64,000 nt of DNA from the NCBI GenBank assembly GCA_033961575.1, contig CM066727.1, positions 148,909,434-148,973,433 of the forward strand. Reading direction: 5' to 3'. Positions 60,643-64,000 of this stretch are shown here, piece by piece (within the stretch, counting starts at the first letter, position 1; each line of letters begins with the position of its first letter). Under the pieces are notes generated by a model. That model was not told where the DNA came from. It saw only the letters and a program-made list of their open reading frames with translations, and did no database searches. This stretch comes from Aselliscus stoliczkanus (lineage: Eukaryota; Chordata; Mammalia; Chiroptera; Hipposideridae). Both the position numbers and the translations under genes were made by a program.

Positions 60643-61864
60643 CGGGGAGAAAGATATTCCTGGTCTCACTGATACTACTGTACCTTGTTGCCTGGGACCC
60701 AAAAGAGCTAGCAGAATCCACAAGCTTTTCACTCTCTAAAGATGATGTCTGCCAATATGCTGTGAGAAAGCCCCTAAACAAAGAAGGTAAGAAACCTAGG
60801 ACCAAAGCATCCAAGATTCAGCATCTTGTTACTTCCATGTGTCCTGCAGTACAGACATCCGCATATGTATATTGCTCTGAAGAAACAGCGGACTAAGAAA
60901 AATAAGGAAGAGGCAGTCGAATATGATAAACTTTGGGGCAAGAGAATGCAAGAGGTGAAAGAAAAATGCCAGGAACAGATTGCCAAGAGACCCAGACTGC
61001 CCTCTCTGAGAGCTTCCACCTCTAAATCTGAGTCTAGTGAAAAATGAGATTTTCTAAGAGTAACAAATAATAAGATCAGACATCAAAAAAAAAAAGAGAA
61101 AAGGATAAAGGGGCTATAAATCAACTCTTAAAATTTATAAGGACTCCAACAGACGTGTTCTCCAGTGATCCTGATTGGTCTCTAGTTAGGTGGTGAGTTC
61201 TTTGTTTCCTGGGCTTTTTGACTATTTTTTGGGTAATCTCTTTTTATCATATTATAGTTGAAGTTTTTATTAAATAACTTCAATGTATTTAATCAATCAC
61301 TTAGCTAACAAAATTTCTGTTTAAACCTAGGAACATATAATTTGGTTTCTGTGAAAGAGTATAGATTGCCCATTTGAACTTTGGGAGGAAAAGCTTGTGC
61401 TTATTATTAATTTGCTTGCCTTCACTTGCTGGAGACTTGGCATTTTGATGTCACAAAAAGGATTTCTGCAAAACTTGAAGAAGATAATATATGCTATTAC
61501 TAGAGTAAAAACTTTATTTTAGCTCAAAGTAGCCCTTGGAGTGCTAGGGAAGAATATTGCATTTTTTCCCCACTGGTCCCAGTGTTTTTCAGAGACAACT
61601 TGAGTGTCAGGTAAGGTACTTGGGACTATTAGAAGCCATGCCAGGGCTGTGGGATCCAATTTTTGTGTGTGTGTATTAACGAACCTTACTAGCTAGCTGT
61701 GGAGATAAACCATGAACATTTAATGATAAAGAAAAACACCAATAGATACAATGGATTAGATTCTGTAATATAAGCAATGCAATAGAATTTAGTTGAGTCT
61801 AATTGTGTAGTACAAATGAGAGAGAAGAGAGAAAGCAATATAGAAAAGTAGGGAAGAGGTAAGA

Positions 61865-62822
61865 ATTGAATTGGGCTTTTATTATGGAAAATTTTAAACA
61901 TTCAAAATCAGCAATAATAGTAAAGTGAACCTCCATAGATAGTTATTAGCTTATGACTAATCTTATTTCTTCCATACTTCTACCACCCTCCTTCCTGATG
62001 ATTTTGAAGCAAATCTGGTATATTATTTAATCCATAAATATTTCAGTATATGTATAAAAAGAAGGACTTTAAAAAACCTAATAGCAATGCCATTTGCAAA
62101 TCTAAAATAATTAACAATAATTTCTTGGGGGCCGGCCGAGTGGCTCAGTTGGTTAAGAGCTCGCTCAAGAGTGCGAGCTGAGCTCTGAGCAATGGCAGTT
62201 CAATACCAACCCGAGCTGAGTTGCCGTTGAGCTGCCAACAGGTGGGAGGATGGCTCAGCTAAAAAAAAAAAAAAAAAATTAAAAAAAAATTTTTCTTAAT
62301 ATTAAATATTTGGTACTCATATTTCCCTGATTGTTTCATATTTTTTAAAACAGCCTATATGTTTAAAATGGGATCCAAATAAAGTCTATATATTGTAGTG
62401 GGTGAGTATATCTTTAAAACCCTTGAATCTAAAAGATTTCCCTTCCCTGTTTTTCTTTTTGCCTTGAAGTTTATTTCTTGAAGAAACTGGGTCATCTGTT
62501 CAGTAGAGTTTCCCACAGATGGACTTGGCGATCAACATCATAGTGATGTCATTTAACATGTTTCTCTGTCCCGTGTATTTCCTTCAGATTGGCAGTTACA
62601 TCTAGAGACTTGATCAGATTCAGGTTTAATGCTTTTGGCTTGGCTGGAATACTTTATACTGTATTTCTATTAGGAAGAAGTGTGTGATCACTATTAGTCT
62701 CCTTTTTTATTATGTCAGCAGCCATTGATGATCATTGTCTCCACACCTCACTTCATTAGGTTACAAAATGGTGATTTTCAAATTCTGAAAATCCTATCAT
62801 TTCTTAATTTATTTTAGTTAAA
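61865..62822 (-). mobile_element. L1M 3'-region, antisense, split by a SINE
   Basis: ATGGAAAATTTTAAACATTC, ATAAATATTTCAGTATATGT, AGTTTCCCACAGATGGACTT and CAGCCATTGATGATCATTGT match a well-known L1M 3' segment read backwards. The SINE at 62127 splits it, and a mariner follows at its edge. Confidence 0.75.
62127..62289 (+). mobile_element. tRNA-derived SINE, CTCAGTTGGTTAAGAGCTC subfamily
   Basis: GGGCCGGCCGAGTGGCTCAG head, AGCTCGCTCAAGAGTGCGAG, ATGGCTCAGCT and an A tail. It is the same subfamily as 40072 and 45762. Confidence 0.93.
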
Positions 62823-62825
62823 ATA

Positions 62826-63802
62826 CTGGGTTGTTGGAAAAGTCATGACGCATGTTTGCAACAGATGGCACTAGTTCATTTTTGGAAGTACTAGAGTCGT
62901 TCGCATTTATGTTATTGCTATGTCATTTGACAGCTGACAGTTCTAGCTACATTCTAAAAAAAAAAAAATGGAGCGATTTGGTTGAGTTTTGGAGGTTTTA
63001 CAACAAGTTGAAGATAGAAGACCAAACTGCATTTTTGCCATATTTTACTGTTTTACTTCCATATAAAGGGAAGAACATGGGTCAAGCTTGTGAACAGTGG
63101 CATAAAGTTTACGGTGACAATGCTCTACAAGAACGTCAGTGCCAACGATGGTTCACAAAATTCCATGCTGGTGATTTTTATCTCAACAACACTCTTTGGT
63201 CAGGGAGGCCCACCGAGGTTGATGACAACAAATTAAAGGCATTGGTCGAGTCAAATCCATGTTACACGACACGAGAGATTGCAGAAACATTGAATAGCTA
63301 TCATTGAAGCGTTCATGACCACCTGAAGAACCTGGGATATGTAAGCAAGCTCGATATTTGGGCTCCGCATGAACTCAAAAGAAGTTCATTTGACGGTGCG
63401 TATAAACATCTGCAATATGCTCATTAAATGTGAGAAAAATGATCCTTTTTTGAAGTGACTGATAACTGGTGTGATGAGAAGTAAATTGTTTAAAACACTG
63501 GTGCACAAACGTTCTTGGTCCCCACGTGATGATTCGCCTTAAATGACATCGAAAGCGGACATTCATCAGAGGAGGGTTATGCTCTCAGTGTGGTGGGATT
63601 TTAAAGGCGTCATGTTTTTTGAGCTCCAACCAAGGAACCAAACAATCAATTCGAATGTGTACTGTCAGCAATTGGACAGTTTGAACGAATCAATCATCCA
63701 GAAATGTTCAGAGCTTGTTCATTGTAAAGGAGTTGTGTTCCATCACGACAACGCGAGACCACACACAAGTTTAATCACGTATCAAAAATTATTGAAACTT
63801 TG
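62826..63802 (+). mobile_element. Mariner DNA transposon, 5' part, broken
   Basis: After TA at 62824-62825 comes the terminal CTGGGTTGTTGGAAAAGTCA, as in the MITE at 34212. The transposase remnant shows a helix-turn-helix N-terminal part (RWFTKFHAGD, LWSGRPTEVDDN, YTTREIAETLN), the linker region (WAPHEL), then KVMLSVWW-like RVMLSVWWDFKGV and the second catalytic motif HHDNARPHTS. The first catalytic Asp region (GATGAGAAG near 63472) is followed at once by an in-frame stop, and there are frameshifts. A SINE at 63803 cuts the gene before the third catalytic Asp. It is a member of the D,D34D mariner family and is inactive. Confidence 0.92.
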
Positions 63803-64000
63803 GGTCCGGCCGAGTGGCACGCTGGTTAAGAGTTGGCTTGGGACGCCAGCTCTGAGCAGCAGGGCCCCAGTTCAGGTCCCACATGAGGGCCAGTGACGCT
63901 GTGCCCTCTACAGCTAAGATGGTGAACAACACCTCAACCTGGACCTGGGCTCCTGTGAGTCGCTGGCGACGGCATAGGCTGCAACCCTTGCTGCAGTGGG
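63803..64000 (+). mobile_element. tRNA-derived SINE inside the mariner (runs off the window)
   Basis: GGGTCCGGCCGAGTGGCACG head, GGTCCCACATGAGGGCCAGT and the start of a long-form body (GGTGAACAACACCTCAACCT). The 3' end lies outside the window. Confidence 0.92.

Larger units (their letters stand above)
59362..61094 (+). pseudogene. RPS6 processed pseudogene, split by two SINEs
   Basis: A retroposed ribosomal protein S6 mRNA: it has no introns, a 5' UTR remnant (GGTGCCTCAGAGGCAGTTGG), ATG at 59406-59408, stop at 61045-61047, RPS6 3' UTR (GAGTAACAAATAATAAGATC-like) and poly(A) to 61094. A perfect 13-bp target duplication AAGGATAAAGGGG lies at 59349-59361 and 61101-61113. Readable pieces include [46 protein letters not shown] and [11 protein letters not shown]. 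Several small deletions and frameshifts (for example around 59580-59640) and SINEs at 59752-60178 and 60196-60642 make it non-functional. The parent gene encodes a 40S subunit protein. Confidence 0.96.

Overview
This is a mammalian nuclear genome window and almost certainly comes from a bat. Spliced genes with canonical GT-AG introns sit among ancient mammal-wide repeats (MIR, L2, MLT1-type LTRs, MER5/hAT, L1M). Laid over these are at least 27 copies of young, lineage-specific tRNA-derived SINEs that begin GGGCCGGCCGAGTGGC. Some of them carry a Ves-like tail ending AATAAAATCTT. That SINE style, plus an insect-type mariner and its MITE, points to Chiroptera. I lean towards a rhinolophoid-type bat, but only weakly.

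Gene order matches human 12q13.3 read in reverse. On the + strand, the last 15 exons of ARHGAP9 end at 5054 (WW, PH and RhoGAP domains; the 5' SH3 part lies outside the window). GLI1 follows on the - strand: coding 12673 to 5497 in 11 coding exons, with a non-coding exon 1 at about 15816-15872. It converges tail to tail on ARHGAP9. Next come the activin/inhibin beta paralogues INHBE (- strand, 19869 to 18582) and INHBC (- strand, 33053 to 24313), each a two-exon TGF-beta ligand gene. A CpG island at about 37.85-38.6 kb marks the + strand start of what should be R3HDM2, inferred from synteny. The rest of the window, to 64 kb, would be its first intron.

I assembled coding sequences exon by exon with phases checked. 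GLI1 gives 1103 codons, INHBE 351 and INHBC 351. The ARHGAP9 part gives 520 codons. All frames stay open, so all four genes look intact.

The region from 25 kb onwards is mostly repeats. The INHBC intron holds a long L2, an MLT1 LTR with internal sequence, and MIRs. The R3HDM2 intron holds a broken L1, LTR fragments, an RPS6 processed pseudogene with a clean 13-bp target-site duplication, two different mariner relics and many nested SINEs. Points for a second look include SINE families that share heads and tails in mosaic form and a mariner and an 81-bp MITE with the same inverted repeats. There is also a 70-bp templated duplication inside an LTR fragment, a retroposed polyadenylated retrovirus-like 3' end inside a SINE, a GGGA-repeat tract in the probable INHBE 3' UTR, and GLI-like and CRE motifs near GLI1. 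I saw no bacterial-type system, CRISPR array or functional RNA gene.
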